From Dicyema japonicum (lineage: Eukaryota > Dicyemida > Rhombozoa > Dicyemidae): DNA of 25,824 nt. Below the pieces are notes generated by a model. That model saw nothing but the letters and a program-made list of their open reading frames with translations. It did not search any database and was not told where the DNA came from. Position numbers and translations under genes: made by a program. Location: contig RDEW01000011.1 of NCBI GenBank assembly GCA_011109175.1, positions 1,172,877-1,198,700 on the forward strand, in the 5' to 3' direction. Shown piece by piece: positions 1 through 12,900 of the stretch (within the stretch, counting starts at the first letter, position 1; the number at the start of each line of letters is the position of its first letter).

Positions 1-255
1 CTTTATTTAAGTAAAGAACAGTTAATTTTAACTAATCGTAGAACCAAGGAATGATATTCACTTCTTTTTTTTTCTTGTGTGAGTGTCCTTTCTAGACAAT
101 CCAGTTCCGCAGTGAGTATCCACTGATGACTGCGTCACTCGTCTAACCTTTTCTGCATCGTAGATGCGTGGAACCTTCCAACAGGTAAACAGCAGCGAGA
201 TTCGAACCCGTAACCTAAGCCACTTAAGCCCGACACCTAACCACTACGCTAAATC
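1..255 (-). repeat. tRNA-derived SINE, copy 1
   Basis: Read on the minus strand, this has a pol III split promoter: an A box (complement of 241-251, reading TAGCGTAGTGG) followed by a B box (complement of 198-208, GGTTCGAATCT). A roughly 190-bp non-tRNA body ends in an AT-rich tail at base 1. The same body recurs at 20543-20801 (close) and 6402-6650 (diverged). The window begins exactly at the SINE 3' end, so the 3' flank and any target-site duplication cannot be seen. It is not an intact tRNA gene, because the acceptor stem is not closed. Confidence 0.75.
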
Positions 256-605
256 TTCGATCAGTAGTGAAAATAGTGATCTGGGATTTATGGGGGTTAC
301 CTATATTATATAAATAACTCAAAATCAAAGTACTCGAGTCAAATTATTTATTTAAATTGAATAATCATTAATTTGTATTTTCAATGATATTATCAGACAT
401 TAGGAGATGCTTTGGAGACTTGCTCATTTAAGAAAATTTTAGAGTTGGTCATTTGTGGAATTTGGTCAGGTGATTAATAATTTGATTTATGTTTTGCATA
501 ATACAGAGGTGGGAATCCGTTTGGCAGCCAAAATAAGACTCTGAGGTATCGGTTCTTATGCAGCCTGCAAGTGAATATGTGGAAGACAGAGATCATTAAT
601 ATTAG
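256..605. other. No recognisable gene
   Basis: AT-rich sequence between the SINE and a LINE fragment. I see no ORF with coding character, no RNA gene and no repeat shared with the rest of the window. Confidence 0.5.
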
Positions 606-1320
606 AATTCACCGGACGAGTTTTCCACTGTCCAAACCCGCCTTGAGGCTTTTTCCCATGATGCGAGAATAGTCGAGTTTTCTGGAACGGTTCTCCTTGG
701 ATGCTTTCTATTCTTGTCCAGGAAGCAAAAGTTTACGGGAAGAGAGGTCGACTCGTTCGGGCTAATGATGGAAAGGCTTAAAGCTCTTGAAGCACATACA
801 GGCTTCTTAATGAAAAATAACATTTTTGTTGCCAAGATTATTTTCTCATTACGGAGTTCCTCTTGTTTCCATTAATCTGATACTCTCAAATCTATAGAGG
901 ATTTTATCAAACAGTCGGCCGAAGAAATCTTCAATATCAGTTATGACAGCGCTGACTGGTCCCAAGAATCTTTCGGATTGGAACTCACGACCTTCAAAAT
1001 CCGATATCATCAGACGTTACGTTCAGCCAGAAGGCCGAGATCGCGATTATAGAAGTAATTTCCATTGTGTTTCCAATGCCCACAGGCCATAACGGATGGC
1101 TGAACTAGAACCGTTGAAGTTAGTAAAGTTTTCAGATGGATTTTCGGAAAGATTGACTCATAGCGACTNCGCGATTATAGAAGTAATTTCCATTGTGTTT
1201 CCAATGCCCGCAGGCCATAACGGATGGCTGAACTAGAACCGTTGAAGTTAGTAAAGTTTTCAGATGGATTTTCGGAAAGATTGACTCATAGCGACTGCCT
1301 CATTTTCATTCGGTGTTTTT
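606..1320 (+). mobile_element. LINE fragment, C-terminal part of the reverse transcriptase polyprotein
   Basis: The plus-strand frame from 606 stays open, with one TAA at 873-875, to about 1051. It carries the post-RT pattern of many animal non-LTR elements: a VLLG motif, a helix like LKALEAHTGFLMKNNIFVAK, a SLRSS-C segment, then a DWSQESFGLELTTFKIR block that corresponds to the usual W-QASLP--GGLGIR. No RT catalytic box is present, so this is a 5'-truncated, inactive copy. Downstream reading is confused by a duplication around the N at 1169. The clade is not determined. Confidence 0.5.
1042..1296. other. 127-bp direct duplication flanking a single N (probable assembly artefact)
   Basis: Bases 1042-1168 and 1170-1296 are both 127 bp and differ at one position (ccacagg against ccgcagg). 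The only thing between them is the N at 1169. This is what unmerged overlapping contig ends or allelic contigs look like. Confidence 0.8.
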
Positions 1321-1926
1321 CAAATGCACTTCGTGTATGCCCGCACTACTGAGGTGTGTTAACAGGTGATGAACCGCCCGTTTTCTTCAATAGAGTCTCT
1401 AAGAAGCCAGAGTCTGCAAAAAAGGACAAAAACTTATTAGGAGTTCAAATTAATAAAGACTGGGAAGCTTTGATTTTTTAAGCTAGGTTTGTACACCAAG
1501 CAACGCAGCCATGGCTGACGGTTGACTCAATTTAATGGATATCCACAAAGACTCACTCGAGCAACAATTCCAATTTCATATTAATAATTTTTTTATTTAT
1601 TAGAATCCGGGGTTCACCGAAAATGAAAGACAAAAAAACGTCAAACAGTTAAGTAATCCTAGTTTCCGCAATAAAACAAGCCATCCAACGTCTGTGGTCT
1701 CCCATTGTTCCCACTACCGTGCGAAAAAGCCTTCGCTCATCCTTGCAGAGAAATCCGATTGGGGAGGGAAATTTCCTAACTAATCGATTTTCTTTGTTTA
1801 GGAAAAGGACAGGTTAAGCGGGTGTCCGTCCTCATTACAGACCTGAAGGAATCTAGTTCCGCGATTAATAAATATTTATGAATTAAAATTTAATGAATTT
1901 TTTATTATTCCAATCAAACAAGAATG
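1321..1926. other. Intergenic, 3' of the GH31 gene
   Basis: No supported gene. Short open stretches (for example around 1390-1480, plus strand) may be the decayed end of the LINE at 606. The AT-rich right end is the 3' flank of the minus-strand GH31 gene. Confidence 0.4.
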
Positions 1927-1932
1927 TTTATT
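1927..1932 (-). promoter_or_regulatory. Putative poly(A) signal of the GH31 gene
   Basis: AATAAA on the minus strand, 18 nt after the TAG stop codon at 1952-1950, in an AT-rich 3' flank. Its position fits a compact genome with short 3' UTRs. In DNA this AT-rich the hexamer also occurs by chance. Confidence 0.45.
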
Positions 1933-1949
1933 AATTTGTTAATATTAAA

Positions 1950-5032
<3,083 letters not shown>

Positions 5033-5635
5033 TAAGTTTTATAATTTTACTGAATTTTATATTAATTTTAGGTTTGACAGTTATTTAGTTTATTTTTTTA
5101 ATTTATATATTTTTAACATAAAAATAATAAAATTCATTAAAATTGACATTTTATGTAAAATATTGTTATTTTTATCAAAATAAATTTAATATAAAATAAT
5201 AGTTTTATGTTAACCTTTGTGTTGTTTGTGCTGTGTTTTTTATTTTCTATTTTATAAAAATTAATTTTTCTGCATTATTAAATTATTATTTAGTCATGAA
5301 ATCTTGTTATCACATAGGGTGTGTCAAACTTATCACAGTTTTCAGAAATAGATTAAGAAAAATGCATTTTATATTTGAAGGAAATAACTTTAAAGTCAAT
5401 TTGATATTATTTGAAAATAACATTCAGATATACTGTAAATTAAATTTTTGGTGAAAATACATAGATGATCGGAAAAAAAACATAAAAGTATGTTTTTTTA
5501 ATCTAATGCAATGAAATTTTTTGGTCGCAATGTAAAAGGAAATCAGTAAGGCTTTCTGTGTAGAATCAATACTCCGAATTTTCTGAAATATCTCGGAACA
5601 GTTTGCGATCTTATTTATGAGGAAATTAAGGCTCT
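5033..5635. other. AT-rich intergenic region upstream of the GH31 gene
   Basis: Very AT-rich DNA that must hold the GH31 promoter on the minus strand. An open stretch at 5233-5454 (plus) is made of Phe, Leu, Ile, Asn and Lys codons, has no domain pattern, and looks like base composition rather than a gene. Confidence 0.5.
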
Positions 5636-5639
5636 AGAT

Positions 5640-5935
5640 ATGCCTTTATTTATTTTTCACGTATGCTCATTTCATCGCTCCTCTATGGACTCGAAGGATA
5701 TCATTACACTGCATAAGGAGTGTTTTATCTTGCTTCTCTAAAAATCGAGGAGGGTAGGGATCAAGATTGCTTTACGCAAAAGGCTCGACGAGACGTTAGA
5801 TGAGGATGAAGATTTGTTATTAGTGTCGATCAGAGATGTAACATAGAAAAGGATGACAAACTTCCTAAAAAGAGATGCCATCCTTGACTCGTATGTCGCA
5901 GCTCAAAATAAACTAAGAGGGGTCTGAAGTTGCAG
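5640..5935 (+). mobile_element. LINE fragment, C-terminus of the same family as 11103-12447
   Basis: Two frames together encode SSLLYGLEGY and then RVGIKIALRKRL, LDEDEDLLL and NFLKRDAILDSYV. These align in order with ILPSLLYGCEGWFF, RRAAIKLSLNKKL, LNEDENKLIEL and NVFKRRSKIQDTY in the LINE at 12089-12447. One frameshift and an in-frame TAG show decay. No RT core is present. Confidence 0.65.
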
Positions 5936-5939
5936 AGTA

Positions 5940-6400
5940 GAGTCCAAGCAATGGCAACACTTTTGGAGAAGCCTTAAATTAATACCTCTTTACTTTCTTT
6001 TGTTAGTAAAGTTTATTAAATTTAAAAAGTATGTTTATTGGACTAATGCATGAAATAATGAGGGGTAAGCCTAATTGTAGAATAACGTTTTAATAGATTC
6101 TGGAAATTGGGAATATTTATTAATCTATGAAGACTTGTTTGATTAAAAGTTATCTCTATTTGCTTATCATTATTGTCATCAGAATAGATTCAATAATGGA
6201 TGTGGTCTCAACAATAAAATATCATTTTAAGCAATATAATAATAATTTTATTTCTGTGTATGGCTTGGGTCACCAAACTACTACGCCCAGCAGCATCATT
6301 TTGGGACAACCAAACATAGTCTGAACAAGTAATAAAATAAAAATAAAACCGCAATTTCCGTGAGAGCCATATTACCTATAGCTCCCCCAGGAAGGACATA
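5940..6400. other. No recognisable gene
   Basis: AT-rich sequence with one 65-codon open stretch (6127-6324, plus) that has no motif, signal peptide or splice-supported extension. I see nothing else. Confidence 0.4.
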
Positions 6401-6401
6401 G

Positions 6402-6650
6402 ATTTTATTAAAATAAAGAACAGTTATGATAACCAATCGTAAAAAAGGAGAATCAAAGAATGATTTTCAATCTTTTTCGTTTTGTGAGTCCCTATATATG
6501 ATCCGGTTCCGCCTAAATGTTGACTAATGAAAGCGTCATTTGTCAATCCAAAACATCTTAGATAAATGGAACCTTTAACGTGAATGTAAAACAGCCAGAT
6601 TTGAACCAATTGCCATCAGACCTTTTTGCCCGGTACTTCTGACACGTGCC
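6402..6650 (-). repeat. tRNA-derived SINE, copy 2 (diverged)
   Basis: Shares the tail segment (ataaagaacagttatgat followed by aaccaatcgt) and scattered body blocks with the SINEs at 1-255 and 20543-20801, in the same order and orientation. A B box survives (complement of 6597-6607, GGTTCAAATCT). The A box is too degraded to call. It is clearly older than the other two copies. Confidence 0.6.
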
Positions 6651-7470
6651 ATTCAGAATAGTAAATGTACTTATTAAATTAAACGTAGATGAGTTTCAAC
6701 TTTAAGGGTGCACTGGGCCTCAAATATTAGTTAAAGATTATTAGAGTCAGAAAACAGCTCTTGTGAACGAATTTCAAATTTTTATATAAAAATTAAACTG
6801 ATTCCATATAAATTAAACAAACTGTGAGTACGATAAGACATTAGTGTCGACCACTCTACCAACAAATCTAATATTCATGGTTAGTTTCACTCTTAATTTT
6901 TGGAGAGAATAACCTACATCAGAGTGCCTCTGGAGCATGTTCTGCTGCTGAGTAAGCTGAGAGGTCAAAAAGGACAAACAACGCAGTGCTTGTAGAGGAT
7001 TTTTTGTTTGTTCCTTGGTGGTTGAAATATCTGGTTCCCTTCCGTCTGCGACATGAAATTCTTGACTCGTCTAGGTAATCAGATTTCTACACAAACAGGA
7101 GATCCCAGTGAACGCTACTGGCTATTTGAGTAAATCTCGTTTGTCATCATAATATTTTTTGAGTTGGAGAAAGCAGACGATATTATTCAAAAATCTAGAA
7201 GCAACTTTAAAAAATCTAACATATTGGGATTCCTTAGGAGTGAGAACATAACTTTAAAAATTTTTCCAATGAACAATCCACCCACCAATGAATTATATTA
7301 AACTCTTCCTCATTAATAAAGTTCTATTTAACTCTTATTTCCTTCCTCAAAAATGCGGTGATATGTTATCACATATACTGACCATCGGGGAAGGGATCCA
7401 GTAATGGCCTACAAGGCAGCACATATGGTAATTCCTCACGTTTAACTCTATTTCATCAAATTACTAAATA
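6651..7470. other. No recognisable gene
   Basis: No ORF above background on either strand and no clear repeat. Short protein-like runs near 7000-7100 could be retrotransposon remnants but cannot be assigned. Confidence 0.35.
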
Positions 7471-7472
7471 AA

Positions 7473-8235
7473 TTAAGTAGTCTTTAGGATGTTCGTATAA
7501 GAAACCAGTGGTCCCCATGAAGTACACCCATATGAAATGCATGGTTCGATGTACTGTGAGTAGAGCGTTTTAAATATAGGGTGATGTCCAATTTTCCATA
7601 GACTTGTTAGGCATTTCAGAAGGTTGATTTTCTTCTCACATTTGTTCAGCACGTTAGTGACATGTCTCGAAAAGTTCATGTGCGTATCGAAAGTCAGACC
7701 CAATATTTTTGCCATGTGCTGAACGTAATTCTCTTCCCTCCGCAGTAACTTCTATTGTTCTTTCCGACAATCTTTTGTCCGAGGTATAGAGAGTTGTAAC
7801 ACATTTTTCGGTATTGACTGACATCCGATTTTCATTAAACCACTCGAGTAGTCGATCTATGTGGTGTTGTATTCTTTCCGTCGCTGTTTGGGTGTTCTGA
7901 TGCCGTGAGGCTAAGACGATATCGTCTGCATAAGCCAGAAGCAGGTCGTCTTCTCCATTCGGCGTCAGAATGTCAGCCGTAAATAGGTTGAATAGTAATG
8001 GTGATAGCGGCGAACCCTGGGGTACTCCATTTGGGAATAAACGAGAGACAGAATGAATGTTTCCAATACACACTCTACCTCTTCGTCCGCTAAAGAAGTT
8101 CATCAGCCAGCGTTTGAGGTTTTCAGGGATATCTGATTGGTAGATTTTCCATGTTAGGTTCTTTCTCGGACAGAGTCGAAAGCTTTGTGGACGTCCAGTG
8201 AGCATAACACAGTTTTCTGGTGTCTTGGGTTGCAC
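7473..8235 (-). pseudogene. LINE reverse transcriptase, palm with YADD box, thumb and C-terminus
   Basis: The minus frame at 8235-7654 carries the motif B run PNGVPQGSPLSPLLFNLF and motif C YADDIVLA, the catalytic DD pair. The RT thumb follows (LLEWFNENRMSVNTEKCVT). A frameshift at about 7710 leads into LGLTFDTHMNFSRHV and YIEPCISYGCTSWGPL, the usual post-RT tail. The catalytic residues are intact here, but they are not joined in one frame to the first half. Confidence 0.85.
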
Positions 8236-8904
8236 TGAAATCCAGAGCGAATAAAGTTAGTCAGGGATGTGAGGAAGCTCGTTGTGGACTGATCCTTTTT
8301 GAAACCATGCTGGAACGGTTCATCGGGAGTCCTTTCAGTGATTTTTGCGAGGATAAGCTTTTCCAGAATTTTTGACATGGAGCATAAGAGAGAAATAAGC
8401 CTGAAGAAAGCTGGGTTTTCTTTCGGTTTTCCTGGCTTCAATACTGGGCGAATGTTTGCAAGTTTCCATATCGTTGGGATTGAGTTATAATTAATCGACC
8501 CCATTAATCGACCAGTTGTAGATTTTGGTCAGGGTACTGATTCCCTCTTTGCCTAGGTTTTTCAGCAGGATTATGGGAATTCCGTCTGGACCATGAGAAT
8601 GTGTTACTTTTGTTTGGCTTAGGGATGCCATTACCTCCTTTTCCGTGAAATAAGTTAATTGTTCCCTTTTCGGTTTTCTTAGCGGCGGTTTGGGTGGGTC
8701 AGTCCTCATGTGGTTTTTGTGAGAGTTTTTCTTGTAGTATTTTATTAGGGCGTTTAGGTCTCTTTGGCTGAATTCGTCATTTCTGGGTGTCGTCTCATCC
8801 ACCTTCGAGATATTTCGAATTGTCTTCCAGACTTCGGATGTTGACCGGTTACGATTTAATGACGTAAGGACCATCTTCCATTTAGCTCTGTATTTTGAAT
8901 TCAT
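8154..8904 (-). pseudogene. LINE reverse transcriptase, fingers/palm N-terminal half
   Basis: Two overlapping minus-strand frames give HGPDGIPIILLKNL, then WKLANIRPVLKPGKP, ISLLCSMSKILEKLIL, FQHGFKKDQST and VLCSLDVHKAFDSV. These are RT blocks 0-3, and the LDVHKAFD Asp is the first catalytic aspartate (motif A). Frame change near 8490 (NGVD stop, then INYNSIPTIWK) and again after DSVRERT near 8160 shows that the ORF is broken. Confidence 0.85.
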
Positions 8905-9174
8905 TAGCTTTTATCTTTTCATTCAGCACTTTTAGACGGGTCCTTGCTTCGGAAGAACGGATCCCTGCTTTTTGAGACGGTTTCATTCCTTGACCAGAGC
9001 CTTCCTTCCGTACTCTCTCGTGTAAACGACATATCTTTTAGGAACAGCCATTGTTCATGCTTCCAGGATGACTTTTTTGACGTAGACAACCACTATATCA
9101 AGGGAGGTAAAGTTTTCCAGCTGTATATTAGTCAAATGTTGATCTGTAACTGATCGGAATATTTCCCAATTTGC

Positions 9175-9440
9175 CAGGTTTCTTCTTTCCACTGGTAATT
9201 TCGCTTTTGATTTTTACCAGAATAGGGTTATGATCACTTCGGGTGTCGTCGATGACGGACCAATTAATCGTTGTTGAAAGCTGTGGTGAACAGAGTGTGA
9301 TATCTGGGGAGGTTGGATTGTCAGAGTTCCTTTGAGGTGTTCTTGTGTTTTTTGATGATCATGGGGGCGATGGTCCTCGAGAAACTCATTGTCATATAGA
9401 AAACTAAAGACAGATAAATAATCGACTCTTATATTATTTN
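9175..9440 (-). pseudogene. LINE endonuclease (APE/exonuclease-phosphatase) C-terminal fragment
   Basis: The minus-strand frame encodes NPTSPDITLCSP, then INWSVIDD and SDHNPILVKI. These are the conserved end of LINE APE endonucleases, where the SDH histidine belongs to the active site of the family. An N-terminal catalytic half is not visible upstream, so no nicking activity is expected. The segment is repeated at 9462-9725 beyond the N at 9440. Confidence 0.75.
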
Positions 9441-9725
9441 TTGCAAGATTGTACATATATACAGGTTTCTTCTTTCCACTGGTAATTTCGCTTTTGATTT
9501 CTAGCAGAATAGGGTTATGATCACTTCGGTTGTCGTAGATGACGGACCAATTAATCGTTGTTGAAAGCTGTGTGAACCGAGTGAGATATCTGGGGAGGTT
9601 GGATTGTCAGAGTTCCTTTGAGGTGTTCTTGTGTTTTTTGATGATCATGGGGGCGATGGTCTTCGAGAAACTCATTGTCATATAGAAAACTAAAGACAGA
9701 TAAATAATCGACTCTTATATTATTT
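9175..9725. other. 265-bp direct duplication flanking a single N (probable assembly artefact)
   Basis: Bases 9175-9439 and 9462-9725 are near-identical, with a few substitutions and one 1-base indel, and lie on either side of the N at 9440 plus a 21-bp spacer. Both copies hold the same LINE endonuclease segment. Confidence 0.75.
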
Positions 9726-9866
9726 ATATTAATTTGATAGAAAAAAAGACAAGAGAGTAAACGCTTATATAGCGGCTGCCCTGACTGCGTAGCTATTCCC
9801 TCTCAGGATAGTTAGCGATATTCTCTCAAATAACCAGCAAATATATAACATTACATTATATTTCAT

Positions 9867-10240
9867 TTATTATTATTATTAAACCAGAAAACCACCGTCA
9901 TATCCAAAATAAACAAATTCAGGTGATCTCAGCCTTCCTCAACAGTTTTCGCATCTTTTCTCGATGTTCCGACTGCGTTCCTACGCATTTCCGATATGGG
10001 CGGGGTCCGCATACTCGAGTCTTTCGCAGGGGTAATGTTCCAGTCGCCTCTATCATATTTTCAAGGTTTCTGAGCAGGATTTCCACACGATAAAATTTCC
10101 TAGTAAGTTTGCTGCCTTCACTTAAATGTTGCAGATTTTGTCCAAATTTGTTTCAAGGTTAGATCCCCAGACATTACATGCGTATTCTATTGTAGACTCG
10201 ATGAACTGTGGTAATGTACATTTTTTTCACGTTATGATTT
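9867..10240 (-). mobile_element. LINE C-terminal fragment with (TAA)n tail
   Basis: The minus strand encodes LPQFIESTIEYACNVWGSN followed by a Leu/Asp-rich stretch, the Y-A--VWG box found after LINE RT domains. An in-frame TAA comes soon after. The 3' end is at a (TAA)n tract (complement of about 9868-9882), like the two LINE ends at 15556 and 18720. It is 5'-truncated. Confidence 0.6.
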
Positions 10241-10376
10241 CTTATAGTGTCACATTAAACTAATGGATCAGCTCAAAAAATTCCGGGTGTGGATCTGTGG
10301 AGTTTGATCCCTGATGACAAAAAAAAGGTGTCTGCCGATATATTTAAACACTCCGAAGAGGAACTGCCTATTGCTG
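10207..10376 (+). repeat. Copy of LINE segment 11103-11269, ending at an N
   Basis: A 170-bp stretch closely matches 11103-11269, which continues into a LINE reverse transcriptase. Here the match stops abruptly at the N (10377), after which unrelated hAT sequence begins. Either a contig end or a real truncated copy. Confidence 0.7.
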
Positions 10377-10459
10377 NATCCAGTCCTGGTTCAATAATAA
10401 TATTTCATTAAAAATTATTAGCGTGATTTCTAATACTTCGTGATGGGTCATGTTCAAAA

Positions 10460-10790
10460 AAAGTTAGAACCTATAAAGAGGAATATATTTCTTTTGAATT
10501 TATTAAAAATCCTCAGGATCTTCATAAACCGCTTTGTTTGCAATGTGGTACAGTGTTTTCCATTGAGGCAATGAAGCCATCGCGCTTAATCGAACATTTA
10601 AAGCGTAAACATCTCAACTCAATTGGAAAAAAACAGATTTTTTTTAAATTAAAAAAGAATTATGAAAATACAAACACTTTAACTTCTCTTTTTAATAAAA
10701 GTATATTTCAAAATGTTTCTGGACTATTTTAATCATACAAAGTTGCAGAGATAATTACAAAAACAAGTTTTACGATTTGTAAAATCAATC
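10460..10790 (+). pseudogene. hAT transposase N-terminus with BED zinc finger (ZBED5/SCAND3-like), broken
   Basis: The plus frame ending at 10730-10732 encodes a run like YKEEYISFEFIKN, a BED-type finger (CLQCG, then HLKRKH: C-x2-C...H-x4-H), and KKNYENTNTLTSLFNKS. The typical hAT continuation SYKVAEIITKTSF follows directly after the stop in the same register. BED fingers bind the transposon ends. The DDE core and dimerisation domain are absent, so the fragment is inert. Possibly related to the hAT end at 25448, but no shared sequence proves it. Confidence 0.75.
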
Positions 10791-11102
10791 AACGATTCCA
10801 TTGCTAGCATCAATGTTCGGTGAAGAACTAGCCAGAAATTTTGAATCCAAGACTTTGGATCGCTTTCGTTGATTCCCCGTCATGGATATTTTGATGCGGG
10901 ATGGAGTATCCTCAATTTAAATCTATGAAGTCATTATAGCTAAGAAATGAAGTCATCATATCAGATCGGACAATGGCTTCAAGTATATACTTAATTCTAC
11001 AAATACTGTCGATAAACATTGACAAAAATATATTTGAATAACATGACGCAAGTCTTGTGGAACAAGAAAAAATAAAAAACAGATAAAAAAGAATTTGCCT
11101 CT

Positions 11103-12447
11103 TGTGGTAATGTATATTTTTTGTCACGTTATTATTTCTTATATTGTCACATTAAACTAATCAGCTCAAAAAATTCAGGGTGTGGATCCGTGGAGTTTGA
11201 CCCCTGATGACAAAAAGAAGGTGTCTGTCGATATATTTAAACACTCCGAAGAGGAACTGCCTATTGCTGATAGCACTGTCAGCGTCTTTGAAATGATGAC
11301 TCCTTTCAGGGAATGCAAGGTCAATGCTCCAGGATGTGACCACATATCAATGAAACTTATCAAAGAAAGTCCGGATATTTTATTTGACTATCTGCAATGT
11401 NTCTTTATGATGAATGTTCACGACTTGGGCACCTCCCTTTAATATGGAAGAAAGCTGTTGTGAGGATGATTATAAAACCAGGGAAGCCAAAAAGAGATCC
11501 GGCAAGCTACAGACCAATTAGCTTAATATGTTCTTTCGCGAAAGTGATTGAACGTATCATTTTCAAAAGGTTAAGCAGACATATAGAAGAGAATGACTTT
11601 CTGATTCCGGAGTAGTGGGGTTTTCGTCCCGGAAGAGGCTGTGCAGACTGTTTCTTNNNNNNNNNNNNNNNNNNNNNNNNNNNNNNCCAGAAGAGGCTGT
11701 GTAGACTGTTTCTTTCTACTGAATTCTGAAATCATGAAAGCAAGGGATTCCAAGAGGCAGATAAACTTATTATGTCTTGATATCTCTAAAGCATTCTACA
11801 GTGCATGCATGAAGCGTTGTTAAATCAGCTTGCATCAGCATGGGTTTCAAGATACCTCTTCGTAATCGTGATGGACACTCTTTTATACCTGAAGGAAGAA
11901 TCTGGGAGTATGTTAACCAGATTGAGCATTGGTGCAACTTGAGAGGGCTAAAGCTCTCTGCTGAAAAATCTTGCGCATTCCGAATAAGCAATGTGAAAAA
12001 GCACCTGAAATAAGAATACACACTGGGAGTAAACAATGCACACAGTCTGCGCTACCTGGGGGTCTACTATGGACACGCAGGAGATTACATGTACTACATA
12101 AAGGGGAGGAGAAAGAGAGCCTTTCAGTCGCTCCTATGTACAAGAAAGTTACACGTTAGCCGCGACACCTACCTGTTCATCTTCAAGGGAGTTATTCTTC
12201 CTAGCCTACTTTATGGGTGCGAGGGGTGGTTCTTCTCTCCGAAAAGGAAGAAGATCTTATCCCTCCTAGAGAAGACTAGGAGAGCTGCAATTAAGCTCTC
12301 CTTAAACAAGAAACTGAAAGACTGTCTAAACGAGGACGAAAACAAGCTAATAGAACTGATTAGCAGGATTGTGGAAGATCGGATAAATGTTTTCAAGAGG
12401 AGATCAAAGATCCAGGACACGTATATAAAGCCGGGAGAAACGTCCTG
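11103..12447 (+). mobile_element. Non-LTR retrotransposon with internal loss of the RT catalytic core
   Basis: The plus strand encodes the start of an RT domain (WKKAVVRMIIKPGKP, YRPISLICSFAKVIERIIF, motif A CLDISKAFY). From about 11890 it encodes thumb and C-terminal parts (HWCNLRGLKLSAEKSCAF, SLRYLGVYYG, ILPSLLYGCEGWFF, RRAAIKLSLNKKLKD). Between motif A (about 11800) and the thumb only some 70 bp remain, where motifs B and C (the YADD box) should lie, so the polymerase is dead. There are in-frame stops at 11613-11615, 11821-11823 and near 12012. A 30-N gap (11657-11686) interrupts the RT. Same family as 5640-5935. Confidence 0.85.
11629..11714. other. 30-N gap with duplicated flanks
   Basis: The N run at 11657-11686 is bracketed by about 28 bp that repeat with two substitutions (11629-11656 and 11687-11714, gaagaggctgtg-agactg). 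Both encode the same RT residues (RGCxDCF), so the gap probably has zero or negative true size. Confidence 0.75.
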
Positions 12448-12589
12448 AAAAGAATTAATAAAAAAGGAGGAAGGGTCCAGGTGTGGTGTTTAAGCTTTAT
12501 GGTAGGACTCAGATGTAATACCCTCCAGAAAACTCCTTAACTCTTTTGTTAATAAATCGTTAATCCGTAAAAATTAAAATTCGTTCTGA

Positions 12590-12900
12590 AATGCCTCACA
12601 GGCTTATGGAAAATCGAAAGCATTCTGTTTTGAGCACTGTGTATAAACAATTCATTGAACCATGCATCTTTTATCCATGTGGAATATGGGGCCCACTCAT
12701 CTCTTGGACGAATTTCTTAAAGACCGGAAAAGAGCCTCCAAAATCACAGAACGCTGGATCTCAGGAGAACTCCAGCCACCTATTCCTCTTGAAGCCTTTA
12801 TACGAATGAACCACAGAACGGGCCGTCGTGACTGCGAAGATCCAGTCACTCGATACGTGCTTGTGTGGGGACGAGGAAGGAGCATCGGGCCAATATAAGG
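12590..12900 (+). mobile_element. LINE C-terminal fragment, same family as 7473-9725
   Basis: Encodes VYKQFIEPCIFYPCGIWGPL, which aligns with LYSQYIEPCISYGCTSWGPL of the minus-strand LINE. After a frameshift near 12720 a Lys/Arg-rich tail follows (KRASKITERWISGEL). No RT core. Confidence 0.7.

Larger units (their letters stand above)
7473..9725 (-). mobile_element. Jockey/CR1-like non-LTR retrotransposon: endonuclease part, reverse transcriptase and C-terminus, degraded
   Basis: Minus-strand element read from 9725 down to 7473. It contains the C-terminal half of an APE-type endonuclease, a linker (about 9175-8904), an RT domain (8904-7654) and a C-terminal tail. The reading frame shifts at least twice (near 8230 and 7710) and the endonuclease is duplicated around an N, so this copy cannot make a full protein. 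The order EN-RT is that of APE-type LINEs. The 5' end (ORF1, N-terminal EN) is absent. The same family's C-terminus recurs at 12590-12900. Confidence 0.85.

Noticed and set aside
185-255. tRNA gene
   Set aside because: A and B boxes are present, but there is no paired acceptor stem, and the same head is joined to a common SINE body elsewhere.
5233-5454. 73-codon ORF upstream of the GH31 gene
   Set aside because: Composition is that expected of AT-rich DNA (Phe, Ile, Leu, Asn, Lys); no signal, domain or splice support.
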